A DNA stretch of 64,000 nt from Nocardioides psychrotolerans. Lineage in GTDB: Bacteria > Actinomycetota > Actinomycetes > Propionibacteriales > Nocardioidaceae. The stretch spans positions 1 to 64,000 of the forward strand of contig NZ_FOQG01000007.1 of NCBI RefSeq assembly GCF_900113685.1, read 5' to 3'. Position numbers and translations under genes: made by a program. How positions within the stretch are numbered: position 1 is the stretch's first letter; each line of letters begins with the position of its first letter. The notes below the pieces were generated by a model. The model was not told the origin of the DNA, ran no database searches, and saw nothing but the letters and a program-made list of their open reading frames with translations. Positions 44,447 to 53,038 of this stretch are shown piece by piece.

Positions 44447-44978
44447 CTACGACGTCGTCCTGCTGATCGAGCAGGAGCTGAGCCCGGCTGATGCGGCCCA
44501 GGTGCGCTCGCTGCACGAGGGCCTCGACGACCCGGTGACCTATCACGTGCTGCTGCCGTTGGAGGACGCCGCGGCCCGCATCGAGGCCTCCATGGGCTCA
44601 CTGTCCGGAGGCGAGATGATCGCCTCCCCCGCGATGGCGATGAGCGACGTCGACCTCGACGCCGTCCGCCAGGACTGCGAGGACCGCTCCGCCGCCGAGC
44701 TGCGCAGCACGATCGCCGCGCTCGAGGGCGTCGGCGCCACGATCGGCAGCAGCGCCGTCGTCACCGACCCACCCATCGACGCCCTCGCTGCCAAGGTCAC
44801 CGAGGTCGACGGGCGCGAGGCGATCATCCTCACCCGGCCGCACGTGGTCGCGGAGTTCTTCCACCTCGACTGGACCAGCCGCGCCCGCCGCAAGATCGGC
44901 GTCCCGGTGCTGCACCTGCTCGAGCACGAGAACTTCGACGAGCAGTCCGGAGGCGGCGAGGGTGTCACCGGCCTCTGA
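44439..44978 (+). CDS. Conserved hypothetical alpha/beta protein
   Basis: 179 residues. It opens with a hydrophobic strand (YDVVLLIEQEL) and the pattern then alternates strands and helices, ending with PHVVAEFFHLDWTSRARRKIGVPVLHLLEHE. The fold looks similar to universal-stress-type proteins, but no ATP-binding GxxGxxxxS motif is seen. ATG 44439 with AGGGAG upstream is chosen over the ATG at 44424. It overlaps the ligC stop, so it is translationally coupled with ligC. Function unknown. Confidence 0.75.
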   Translation: MADYDVVLLIEQELSPADAAQVRSLHEGLDDPVTYHVLLPLEDAAARIEASMGSLSGGEMIASPAMAMSDVDLDAVRQDCEDRSAAELRSTIAALEGVGATIGSSAVVTDPPIDALAAKVTEVDGREAIILTRPHVVAEFFHLDWTSRARRKIGVPVLHLLEHENFDEQSGGGEGVTGL

Positions 44979-45003
44979 ACCGGCCCACCGTGGATGGCGT
45001 GGA

Positions 45004-45009
45004 TAGCAT
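45004..45009 (+). promoter_or_regulatory. -10 element for the Stealth cassette operon
   Basis: TAGCAT ends 6 nt before GTG 45016. This suggests a leaderless transcript starting the four-gene operon to 51966. Confidence 0.5.
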
Positions 45010-45015
45010 CGCCCG

Positions 45016-45912
45016 GTGAAGTTCGCCCCGAAGGCCGTCCTGCGCCGCTCCGCGGAGGCCCCTGCTGCCGCGGCGGGCGCGCCCGTCGCACCTCAGCCGC
45101 CGCGCGGCCGACCTGTCGTCGCGTTCGCCGGCATCCTCGACGGACGCAGCCTGTGGTTGGCGATCCACGCCGCCCCCGGCTCGCTCGCGTTGCGCGTCAC
45201 CGGCACCGGTGACGTGGTCGCGCTGCCCAGCGACGTCCCCGATGACGACCCGGCCTTCCGCGCGGTGCGCGTCGACCTCGGTGCGCTGCCCGGCGGCGCC
45301 GAGCCGACGTCGTACGACGTCGTGCTGGTGCCCGCCGGTGGCGGCACGCCCAAGCCGGTGTGGAGCCACCCGCTGCCGACCGACAGCCTCGTGCGCACGC
45401 CGCTGTCGGCCGACGGCACCCACGCGTGGTCGCTCGAGCGGGGAGAGGACGGCGGACTCCGCGCGGTCCGCACGCCCCAGCCCGCGACCGTGGCGCTGCG
45501 TGCCGTCGCGCAGGACGGCGAGGCGGTCACGCTGGCCATCGATCCCCTGCCCGGCGACCTCCCTGGCCACCACGGACCCGAGCTGCGCCTGGTCGACCAG
45601 GAGGGCGTGCTCGTGCACACCCTGCCGCTGACCATCGGCAACGACGGCCTCCTGCACGCCCGGATCTCGCTGGCCGACCTGCCCACCGGCGACGAGGTGT
45701 GGCCTCGCGTGCTGGTCGACGAGCACGCCGTGCGTCGCCGCGGTGACGACCTGGCCAAGGCGCAGGCCGCCACGATGCTGCCGCAGCTCTTCGGCGAGGA
45801 CCCCGAGACGCCCGAGCTGCGCCTGCGCTGGACCCCCGAGGGCACGCTGGGCCTGCGCATCGCCGCTCGACCGGCGCACCCCGCCGCCACCTCGCAGGGT
45901 GAGGACGCCTGA
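45016..45912 (+). CDS. Beta-rich partner protein of the first GT4-Stealth fusion
   Basis: 298 residues, rich in short beta strands (GILDGRSLWLAIHAAPGSLA, then many V/L-G/D alternations). No signal peptide and no known domain. It is a clear paralogue of the protein at 48590: both share an LDG-LWLA opening, a central strand block and an RR-DLA end. Each is directly followed by a GT4-Stealth gene, so they probably act together, for example as a carbohydrate-binding or scaffold partner. The GTG start at 45016 is taken. Its TGA overlaps the next ATG (TGATG 45910-45914). Confidence 0.7.
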   Translation: MKFAPKAVLRRSAEAPAAAAGAPVAPQPPRGRPVVAFAGILDGRSLWLAIHAAPGSLALRVTGTGDVVALPSDVPDDDPAFRAVRVDLGALPGGAEPTSYDVVLVPAGGGTPKPVWSHPLPTDSLVRTPLSADGTHAWSLERGEDGGLRAVRTPQPATVALRAVAQDGEAVTLAIDPLPGDLPGHHGPELRLVDQEGVLVHTLPLTIGNDGLLHARISLADLPTGDEVWPRVLVDEHAVRRRGDDLAKAQAATMLPQLFGEDPETPELRLRWTPEGTLGLRIAARPAHPAATSQGEDA

Positions 45913-48593
45913 TGCGCATCGCCTACCTCGTCGACGACGTCGACGCGATGAGTGGCCCGGTCCGCTCGCTGCTGACCCAGGCGCAGGCACTGGCGCTCGA
46001 CCACGACGTGCGCGTGATCAGCGTGCGCCGCACGGCCGACGAACCGCACTTCGCGGTGGACCCGAGCATCCGGCTCGACTACCTGCTCGACCTGCGTGAC
46101 CCCAAGGCGCCGACGCCGCTCGAGCCCGACCTGGTCCGCCCGGTCGAGGCCAGGCGCCTGCGCGAGCGCGCCTCCACCGTGGCGCCCGGGCTCAGCGCCC
46201 TCGACGACCTGGTCCTCGAGGCTGCCTTCCCGGTGCTCGACGTCGACGTCGCGGTCACCTGCTCCCCCGACCTGCTCCGCCCGGCGGTGATCCTGCTGCC
46301 CGACGACACGATCGTGGTGCACCAGGAGCACCGGGTGCTCTCCGACCGGGTCAGCGGCCTGGACACCCTCGCCGCCCACGCACCCCGAGCCGACGTCGTC
46401 GCCGTGCTCACCGAGACGTCCGCGCAGTGGCTGCGCGACCGCCTCGGCGAGCTCGCCCCCGAGATCGTGGTCCTGCCCAACCCGTTGCCCATCGGGTTCT
46501 CGCCGCGCTCGCGCCTCGACACCCCGTTGATCATGGCGGCCGGTCGGATCGTGCCCGAGAAGCAGCTCGCCAAGCTGGTGCAGGCCTTCGGCGAGGTCGC
46601 CGACCAGATCCCCGACTGGCGCCTGCGGATCTGGGGCGAGGGCTCCCAGCGCGGCGAGGTGCTGCGCCAGGTCCGCAAGTGGGGCCTCTACGACCGCGTC
46701 GAGCTCCCCGGCCCCACCGACCAGATGGCCGCCGAGTGGGCCAAGGCGTCGATCTGCGCGCTCTCCTCGCGCACCGAGGGCTTCCCGCTCGCCGCGCAGG
46801 AGGCCATGGCCGCGGGCGTCCCCGTCGTCAGCTTCGATTCCGCCTCGGGACCCCGTGAGCTGGTCGAGCACGAGCGCACCGGCCTGCTGGTCGGCCCCGA
46901 GTCGATCTCCGGCCTCGCCGCCGCGCTGCTGCGCCTGGCCACCGACGCCGACCTGCGCCGCCGCCTGGGCGAGGGCGCGCTCCGCGCCTCCCGGCAGTAC
47001 GACGCCGCGTCGGTCGCCGAGCGCTGGCACCGGGTCTTCGCCGACGCGAGAGCCCGTCGCGCGGGCCGCGGGCGACTGGCCTCGCGTGCCCTCACGCCTC
47101 CCGCCCGTCGCCGGGTGGTCGACGGCACCCACGCCGACATCACCGGCATCACCCCGACGCAGGCACGCCACGACGCCCTCGCTCTCGCCGTCGACACCGC
47201 GCGCGGCGTCACCGACGCGTGGCTGGTCGTGCCCGGCGACCACACCACCGCGACCGCAGTCGTGCTGCCGATGGCCGCACGTCGCACCTTCCTGGAGGCG
47301 CTCGCGGCGGCCGACCACCCGGCACACCTCTGCCTGCGCGACCCCGAGATGCACGGCTGGCCCGAGCGGCGCGGCGAGATCGCGCCGCTGGCCCGCGAGC
47401 TGCACCGGGGCATGACCTCGGTCGTGGCGCTGGAGCCGTGGCCGACCCAGGACGGCGCCCCGAGCGTGCTGTCCCAGGGCTGCAGCGTCGAGGTGGAGTT
47501 CTGGGAGAGCTCCGCCGACGGCGACCTGCTCTCGCCGCGTCGCAACCGTTACGCCGACCGCATCCCGCACGACGTGCCGGCGGTCGAGCACGAGGTCGAG
47601 GGCGTCGCCGTGCGCACGCTGCCGCTGATGGCGGCGCCGAGCGTCAGCCAGTGCGCCTTCCCGATCGACGTCGTCTACACCTGGGTCGACGGGAGCGACC
47701 CGGAGTGGGACGCCGCCCGACAGGCCCGCCTCGAGGGCATCGCCGGCACGGCGCAGACGCGGGAGTCGAGCGGCCAGGCACGGTTCCTGGCGCGCGACGA
47801 GCTGCGCTACTCGTTGCGCTCGCTGCACCTCTTCGCCCCCTGGGTCCGGCGCATCCACGTCGTCACGGCCGGGCAGGTGCCCGACTGGCTCGACACCAGC
47901 GATCCCCGGATCAACCTCGTCGACCACCGCGACCTCCTGCCGGCCGACGGGCTGCCGACCTTCAACTCCCACGCGATCGAGACCTCGTTGCACCGCATCG
48001 AGGGGTTGGCGGAGCACTTCCTCTACTTCAACGACGACTTCTTCCTCGCCCGTCCGGTCCACCCGGAGACCTTCTTCAGCCCGGCCGGTCTCTTCGCGAC
48101 CTACTTCTCCCACACCACGATCGGGCTCACCAACACCCCCGACGCCCCGCCCTACCTCAAGGCCGCGTGGAACAACCGCAACCTCCTCTACGACGCCTTC
48201 GGCCAGGTCACCACCAACAACCTCGCCCACGCGCCCTACCCCCACCGGGTCTCGGTGCTCCGCGAGATCGCCGAGCGCTTCGCCGAGCCGGTGGCCGCGA
48301 CCGCGCGCTCGCCGTTCCGCTCGGACACCGACGTGGCGATGCTGAGCTCGCTGGCCCAGCACTACGGGCTGCTGACCGGCAGCTCCTACGTCGCCACGGC
48401 CGACCTGGAGTTCGTCAACCTCGCCAACAACGACGTCGACCGCCAGCTCTCGCTGACGTTGGAGCGCGACCAGGACTTCATCTGCCTGGGCGACCACCAC
48501 GACCACGCGCTGCGGCAGTCGACGCTCGACGAGCTGCTCGCCGCCTGGTATTCCGCCTACTTCCCCGTCGTCGCCCCCTGGGAGCTGGCATGA
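45912..48593 (+). CDS. Glycosyltransferase family 4/Stealth phosphotransferase fusion, copy 1
   Basis: 893 residues. Residues 1-380 form a GT-B glycosyltransferase: MRIAYLVDDV opening, sugar-nucleotide end with LIMAAGRIVPEKQ, and EGFPLAAQEAMAAGVPVV (E-x7-E motif). A linker follows with VLPMAARRTFL and EPWP motifs. From about 583 comes a Stealth-type sugar-phosphate transferase: CR1 IDVVYTWVDGSDPEW, CR2 RDELRYSLRSLHLFAPWV with HVVTAGQVPDWLD, CR3 HFLYFNDDFF, and CR4 FICLGDHH. Stealth proteins move hexose-1-phosphate from UDP-sugar onto a glycan, as in GlcNAc-1-phosphotransferase and capsule synthesis. So this protein likely both extends and phospho-links a surface polymer. It overlaps both neighbours by 1-4 nt. 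Confidence 0.9.
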   Translation: MRIAYLVDDVDAMSGPVRSLLTQAQALALDHDVRVISVRRTADEPHFAVDPSIRLDYLLDLRDPKAPTPLEPDLVRPVEARRLRERASTVAPGLSALDDLVLEAAFPVLDVDVAVTCSPDLLRPAVILLPDDTIVVHQEHRVLSDRVSGLDTLAAHAPRADVVAVLTETSAQWLRDRLGELAPEIVVLPNPLPIGFSPRSRLDTPLIMAAGRIVPEKQLAKLVQAFGEVADQIPDWRLRIWGEGSQRGEVLRQVRKWGLYDRVELPGPTDQMAAEWAKASICALSSRTEGFPLAAQEAMAAGVPVVSFDSASGPRELVEHERTGLLVGPESISGLAAALLRLATDADLRRRLGEGALRASRQYDAASVAERWHRVFADARARRAGRGRLASRALTPPARRRVVDGTHADITGITPTQARHDALALAVDTARGVTDAWLVVPGDHTTATAVVLPMAARRTFLEALAAADHPAHLCLRDPEMHGWPERRGEIAPLARELHRGMTSVVALEPWPTQDGAPSVLSQGCSVEVEFWESSADGDLLSPRRNRYADRIPHDVPAVEHEVEGVAVRTLPLMAAPSVSQCAFPIDVVYTWVDGSDPEWDAARQARLEGIAGTAQTRESSGQARFLARDELRYSLRSLHLFAPWVRRIHVVTAGQVPDWLDTSDPRINLVDHRDLLPADGLPTFNSHAIETSLHRIEGLAEHFLYFNDDFFLARPVHPETFFSPAGLFATYFSHTTIGLTNTPDAPPYLKAAWNNRNLLYDAFGQVTTNNLAHAPYPHRVSVLREIAERFAEPVAATARSPFRSDTDVAMLSSLAQHYGLLTGSSYVATADLEFVNLANNDVDRQLSLTLERDQDFICLGDHHDHALRQSTLDELLAAWYSAYFPVVAPWELA

Positions 48594-49282
48594 CCGCTGT
48601 CGCGGTCTACGCACGGGTGCTCGACGGCGACCACCTCTGGCTCGCCGTCCCCGCACCCACCGGCGAGACGCTGGCGGTGCGCGGCGGGCCTGATGGTGAG
48701 CTGCCGGTGCCGACCGAGCACCGCGACGGGCTGGCGGTCGCCAGGCTCGACGTCGCTGCGCTGCTGGGCGGGGTCGACGCCGACAAGGTGGTGCTCACCT
48801 TCGCCCTCGACGGCGAGACCGTGACCTGGGACGGCGGGCCGATGGTCGGTCCGACCAAGGTGCCCCCGACCCGCGACGGACGCTGGCAGCTGCGTGCGTT
48901 CGCCGCCGACGGCGAGCTGCGCGTGGCGCGCACCCGCGCCGATGCTGCTTGTGTCGTGGACGGCATCGAGCACGACGGCGACGTCGTGACGCTGGGGCTC
49001 TCCATAGCCGATGGCGTCCTGGTCGCGCTCGATGAGTCGACCGAGATCGGCCGGGTCGCCGTGGTCGACGGCCGGGCCGTCCTCGACGCGTCACTGGTCG
49101 TGCCGGACGGCGTGGTCGCCCGGCTCGCGGTGAGGTCCGGGGACCTGGACGTGCCCGTCGTACGACGCGAGCGGGACCTGAAGCGCGCCAACTTCGCCGT
49201 CGTGCTGCCGGCCACCGCGGGCGGGCGCCTGCAGTGGCAGCCGGACGGCCAGCTGGCGATCGCGGGCGGTGCCGGAGCATGA
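48590..49282 (+). CDS. Beta-rich partner protein of the second GT4-Stealth fusion
   Basis: 230 residues, paralogue of the protein at 45016 but shorter (it lacks the Ala/Pro-rich N-terminus and the C-terminal tail). It opens with VLDGDHLWLAVPAPTGETLA and is beta-rich throughout, without signal peptide or known catalytic motif. ATG 48590 overlaps the stop of the first fusion (ATGA 48590-48593), and its own TGA overlaps the second fusion start (ATGA 49279-49282). The longer open frame upstream is a shadow of the fusion gene. Confidence 0.7.
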   Translation: MTAVAVYARVLDGDHLWLAVPAPTGETLAVRGGPDGELPVPTEHRDGLAVARLDVAALLGGVDADKVVLTFALDGETVTWDGGPMVGPTKVPPTRDGRWQLRAFAADGELRVARTRADAACVVDGIEHDGDVVTLGLSIADGVLVALDESTEIGRVAVVDGRAVLDASLVVPDGVVARLAVRSGDLDVPVVRRERDLKRANFAVVLPATAGGRLQWQPDGQLAIAGGAGA

Positions 49283-51966
49283 GGATCGCCTACCTGCTGC
49301 CGACGATCTACGGCATGGGCGGCACGGCCAGCGCGATCGTGACGCAGGCCAACGCGATGGCGCGCTTCCACGACGTGGAGATCTACAGCGTCTACCGCGA
49401 GGTCGAGGCGGCGCACTACGCGATCGACCCTGCCATCACCGTGCACGACCTGGTCGACGCCTCCGGCGAGCAGGTGCACGTCGCGGGACTGATGCCCGAT
49501 GAGGCCGCCGCGCTGCGCGGCACGCCGCCGCTGCTGATCAACCCCTCCTGGGACCCCAACCTCGACGCGCTCGCCGACGTGGCGCTCGAGGCGGCACTGC
49601 CGATCGTGACCGCCGACGTGCTCGTCAGCGTCACCCCGGCGTTGCTGTCGCTCGCGACCCAGCTGGTGCCTTCGCATGTCGCGCTGGTCCACCAGGAGCA
49701 CCGCTCCTCCTCCCAGCGCACCTCCGGCCTCGAGCCGCTGCTCACCTTTGCCCCGCGCGCCGACGTGGTCGCGATGCTGACCGAGCCGATGGCGACGTGG
49801 CTCAGCGACGAGCTGGGCACGGGCGCGCCCGAGATCGTGGTCATGCCCAACGCGATCCCACCCGGCTTCCGGCCCCGGTCGCTGCGCGACGCCCCGCTGA
49901 TCGTCGCGGCCGGTCGGCTGATGGGCGAGAAGCAGTACGCCCACCTGGTCAACGCCTTCGCCCTCGTCGCCGACCGGATGCCCGGGTGGCGACTGCGCAT
50001 CTACGGCGACGGGCCCTCGCGCTTCGAGGTCATGAGCACCGTGCGCAAGCACGGCCTCTGGGACCGCGTCGAGCTGCCCGGACCCACGACCGACATGGCC
50101 ACCGAGTGGGCCAAGGCGTCGATCTCGGCGCTGACCTCGCGCTCCGAGGGCTTCCCGCTGGTGATCCAGGAGGCGATGGCCGCCGGCGTCGCGGTGGTCT
50201 CCTACGACTGCCCCTCAGGCCCCCGCGCCATCATCGAGGACGACGTCGACGGGCTGCTGGTGGCGCAGGGCTCCGAGCAGGCGCTCGCGGCGGCGCTGCT
50301 GCGCCTCGCCACCGACGCCAGCCTGCGGGACCGTCTCGGCGAGGCCGCGATCGCCAAGGCGGCATCGTGGGACATCGACTCGATCACCGACCGCTGGCGC
50401 ACGATCTTCGAGCGGGCGGTCGCCCGTCACGGGGCCTCGACCTCCGGGCGGAGCACGGCACACCTGCGCGCCGGTCGCCCGGCTGCTGCCCGGTCGCGCC
50501 ACGAGGCGCCGGCCGGGGCCGAGGGCACCGGCGTCACCCCGGCCCAGGCGCGCGAGGCCGCGTTGGCGGTCGCCTCGCGGGTCGCCGACCAGGTGTGCGA
50601 CGACTGGTTCGTGGTGCCCCCGCATGCCGGCGAGACCGTGCTCGTGCTGCCGATGTCCGCACGCCGTGCCTTCCTCGACGGGCTCGCGGCGACCGACCTC
50701 CCGCCGTACCTCTCGGTGCTGGATCCCGAGCGCGGCGGCTGGCCCGCCCGTCGCGGCACGCCCTCCGACCTGGTGCCGCACCTACGCGGTGGCCGCACCA
50801 GCGTGCTGGTGCTCGAGCCGTGGCCCCTCGTCGACGGCCGCCCCTCGCTGCTGGCCGGTTGCGGGTTGCGCGTCGAGTGGTGGGAGGAGGGCGTCGACGG
50901 CGACCTGCACTCACCCGGCCAGGCGCGCTACGCCACCCATGTCCCCCGCGGCGCCGCGAGCGCGACGACCGTGGTCGAGCGCCTCGAGGTCCCGACCTTC
51001 CCGGTGATGGTCGAGCCGACGCCCGAGGAGTGCCGCTTCCCGATCGACGTCGTCTACACCTGGGTGGACGGGAGCGACCCCGTCTGGGACGAGGCGCGCC
51101 GCCGTCGGCTCGCCGAGGCCACCGGCACCATGCAGACGCCCGCCGCGAGCGGGCGGGCCCGCTTCGTCGACCGCGGCGAGCTGCGCTGGTCGATGCGCAG
51201 CCTCCACCTCTTCGCCCCCTGGGTGCGCACGATCCACCTCGTCACCGCCGGCCAGGTCCCGACCTGGCTCGACACCTCGCATCCCCGGGTCAACCTCGTC
51301 GACCACCGCGACATCCTCCCCACCGACGCGCTGCCGACCTTCAACTCCCATGCGATCGAGACCGCGCTGCACCGGATCGAGGGCTTGTCCGAGCAGTTCC
51401 TCTACCTCAACGACGACGTCTTCCTCGGTCGGCCGAGCCGCCCCGAGCAGTGGTTCACCCCGTCAGGCTCAGCAGCGGTCTTCCCTTCGAGCGGTGTCGT
51501 GGGGCTCCCGGACCAGGACGACCTGCCCTTCCTCCATGCGGCCGCCACCAACCGTCGCCTGCTCCAGGACGCCTTCGGCGTGACGACGACCCGCACGTTC
51601 AAGCACACGCCACACCCCCAGCGTCGGTCCACGCTCGCGGCGATCAGCAAGCAGTTCGCCACCGACGTCGACCGCACCGCACGCGCGCCGTTCCGCTCCG
51701 AGACCGATGTCTCGCTGCTCTCCTCGTTGGCCCAGCACTACGGCCTCCTGACAGGAGCCGCCCACGTCGGGGCCGTCGACTACAGCTTCGTCAACCTCAG
51801 CGCGGCCGACGTGAAACGCCGGCTCACCCAGCTGCTCGACCGGGACCAGGACTGCTTCTGCCTCGGCGACCACCACGAGATGGCGCGGCCGCCCGAGGTC
51901 GTCGACCAGCTCGTGGCCGAGACGTTGGACGCCTGCTTCTCGGTCGCTGCCCCCTGGGAGCACTGA
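49279..51966 (+). CDS. Glycosyltransferase family 4/Stealth phosphotransferase fusion, copy 2
   Basis: 895 residues with the same layout as the 45912 product. The GT4 domain has MRIAYLLPTIYGMGG with the GG donor loop, LIVAAGRLMGEKQ and EGFPLVIQEAMAAGVAVV. A linker follows, and then Stealth CR1 (VVYTWVDGSDPVWDEA, about 587), CR2 (RGELRWSMRSLHLFAPWV), CR3 (QFLYLNDDVFLG) and CR4 (CFCLGDHHEMA). The GG loop after the first strand is clearer here than in copy 1 (DDVDAMSGP), so donor use may differ. The two copies are similar over their whole length, evidence of tandem duplication with the partner gene. It is last in the operon, followed by a long hairpin. Confidence 0.9.
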   Translation: MRIAYLLPTIYGMGGTASAIVTQANAMARFHDVEIYSVYREVEAAHYAIDPAITVHDLVDASGEQVHVAGLMPDEAAALRGTPPLLINPSWDPNLDALADVALEAALPIVTADVLVSVTPALLSLATQLVPSHVALVHQEHRSSSQRTSGLEPLLTFAPRADVVAMLTEPMATWLSDELGTGAPEIVVMPNAIPPGFRPRSLRDAPLIVAAGRLMGEKQYAHLVNAFALVADRMPGWRLRIYGDGPSRFEVMSTVRKHGLWDRVELPGPTTDMATEWAKASISALTSRSEGFPLVIQEAMAAGVAVVSYDCPSGPRAIIEDDVDGLLVAQGSEQALAAALLRLATDASLRDRLGEAAIAKAASWDIDSITDRWRTIFERAVARHGASTSGRSTAHLRAGRPAAARSRHEAPAGAEGTGVTPAQAREAALAVASRVADQVCDDWFVVPPHAGETVLVLPMSARRAFLDGLAATDLPPYLSVLDPERGGWPARRGTPSDLVPHLRGGRTSVLVLEPWPLVDGRPSLLAGCGLRVEWWEEGVDGDLHSPGQARYATHVPRGAASATTVVERLEVPTFPVMVEPTPEECRFPIDVVYTWVDGSDPVWDEARRRRLAEATGTMQTPAASGRARFVDRGELRWSMRSLHLFAPWVRTIHLVTAGQVPTWLDTSHPRVNLVDHRDILPTDALPTFNSHAIETALHRIEGLSEQFLYLNDDVFLGRPSRPEQWFTPSGSAAVFPSSGVVGLPDQDDLPFLHAAATNRRLLQDAFGVTTTRTFKHTPHPQRRSTLAAISKQFATDVDRTARAPFRSETDVSLLSSLAQHYGLLTGAAHVGAVDYSFVNLSAADVKRRLTQLLDRDQDCFCLGDHHEMARPPEVVDQLVAETLDACFSVAAPWEH

Positions 51967-51976
51967 CCTTCTGCAC

Positions 51977-52014
51977 GCTCGTGAGAAGGGTCCACGTGGC
52001 CCCCTCTCACGAGC
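51977..52014. terminator. Long bidirectional hairpin terminator
   Basis: GCTCGTGAGA and TCTCACGAGC form a 10-bp perfect stem, extended inward by GGG/CCC and CCAC/GTGG with two mismatches. It sits between two convergent genes (stops at 51966 and 52042). Confidence 0.75.
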
Positions 52015-52041
52015 GAGCGGAGTGGCTGGTGCTGGTGCGCC

Positions 52042-53031
52042 TCAGCCGGCGAAGCGCGGCCGCCACAGCCACCGCAGCGAGCGGTACGGCGAGCGCTCGT
52101 CCCGGTGCGCCCAAGCCAACCCGACCGCAGCGACGGGGTGCTTGCGACCCCACTGCGGGTCGGACATCACCCGCGCGCTGAACTCGACGTCGATGTCGCG
52201 CAGGTAGGGCGCGCCGGTGCCGGCGAAGTCGCGCAGCATCTCCTCCACCTCGGCGATGCTGCGGCCGCGGGCCGACGCCCAGAGCTCGTCGTGCGCCTCG
52301 GCGTGGGACCGGACCGCCTCGTCGTCCCACTCCTCCACCCGAGGAGGAGACTCGAACGGCGCGTAGGCGAACCACCCCGTCGACTCGTCCCCGCGCGCCC
52401 GCGCCTCGCGAGCACGACGCTTGAAGTCCGCCCCGGCCGGCAGCGGCGGCAGCTCCTCGCGGACCGACCAGCACAGCTCGTCCTCGTGGAAGACGAGGAA
52501 CACCTCGTCCTCCGAGGTCGGGTTGAAGTCCTGCGGGTCGTCGGCGTGGTGGTCCAGCGGCTCGGCGATCCGGGCCCACTCATCGGGCGTCGCGACAACG
52601 GTGATCTCGCGATCCTCGTCCGTCACCCTGACCCGCCCGTCACCCTGGTCGACGACCGGACCCAGCAGGGCCAGTCGCTCGAGCAACCACAGCCAGCGCT
52701 CGGCCACCTCATTGGCGGTCGAAGCCTCCTGGAGCTCGTCGTTGAGTCGTCGGGCCGCCCGCGAGACCTCCCTCTCCAGCAGCCACGCGTAGTCCTCGGG
52801 GACGTCGCGGGCGCTGAGGTAGCGCCAGTCCGCACCGAAGGGTGCGTGTGCAACACCCGAGGTCGGGCCGTGCCACCACCGCGGCGGCGTGCCGCTCAAC
52901 CGGAAGGCCACCTCCACCCGGGGCCAGGCCCGGCCGTCGACGACGCGCACGTCGAGGACCTCCAGTCCCTCGTCCGCCAGCAGGTCAGGGAGCAGGCGTC
53001 GCACCTCGCCGAGGAACTCGTCGTCGTCCAT
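52042..53031 (-). CDS. Hypothetical protein, unrecognised
   Basis: 329 residues, soluble, acidic and Trp/Arg/Glu-rich (WLWLLERLALLGPVVDQGDG; EDEVFLVFHEDELCWSVREE). It ends with SLRWLWRPRFAG. No signal peptide, membrane helix or known motif. ATG 53031 lies 7 nt after the sulfotransferase stop, so the two are cotranscribed. The longer frame is the sulfotransferase read out of frame. A link to sulfated-glycan synthesis is suggested only by position. Confidence 0.7.
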   Translation of the reverse strand: MDDDEFLGEVRRLLPDLLADEGLEVLDVRVVDGRAWPRVEVAFRLSGTPPRWWHGPTSGVAHAPFGADWRYLSARDVPEDYAWLLEREVSRAARRLNDELQEASTANEVAERWLWLLERLALLGPVVDQGDGRVRVTDEDREITVVATPDEWARIAEPLDHHADDPQDFNPTSEDEVFLVFHEDELCWSVREELPPLPAGADFKRRAREARARGDESTGWFAYAPFESPPRVEEWDDEAVRSHAEAHDELWASARGRSIAEVEEMLRDFAGTGAPYLRDIDVEFSARVMSDPQWGRKHPVAAVGLAWAHRDERSPYRSLRWLWRPRFAG

Positions 53032-53038
53032 CGCGGGC

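Noticed and set aside
45093..48656. An 1187-codon minus-strand frame opposite the first Stealth cassette
   Set aside because: The plus strand carries intact GT4 and Stealth motifs; the antisense product has none.
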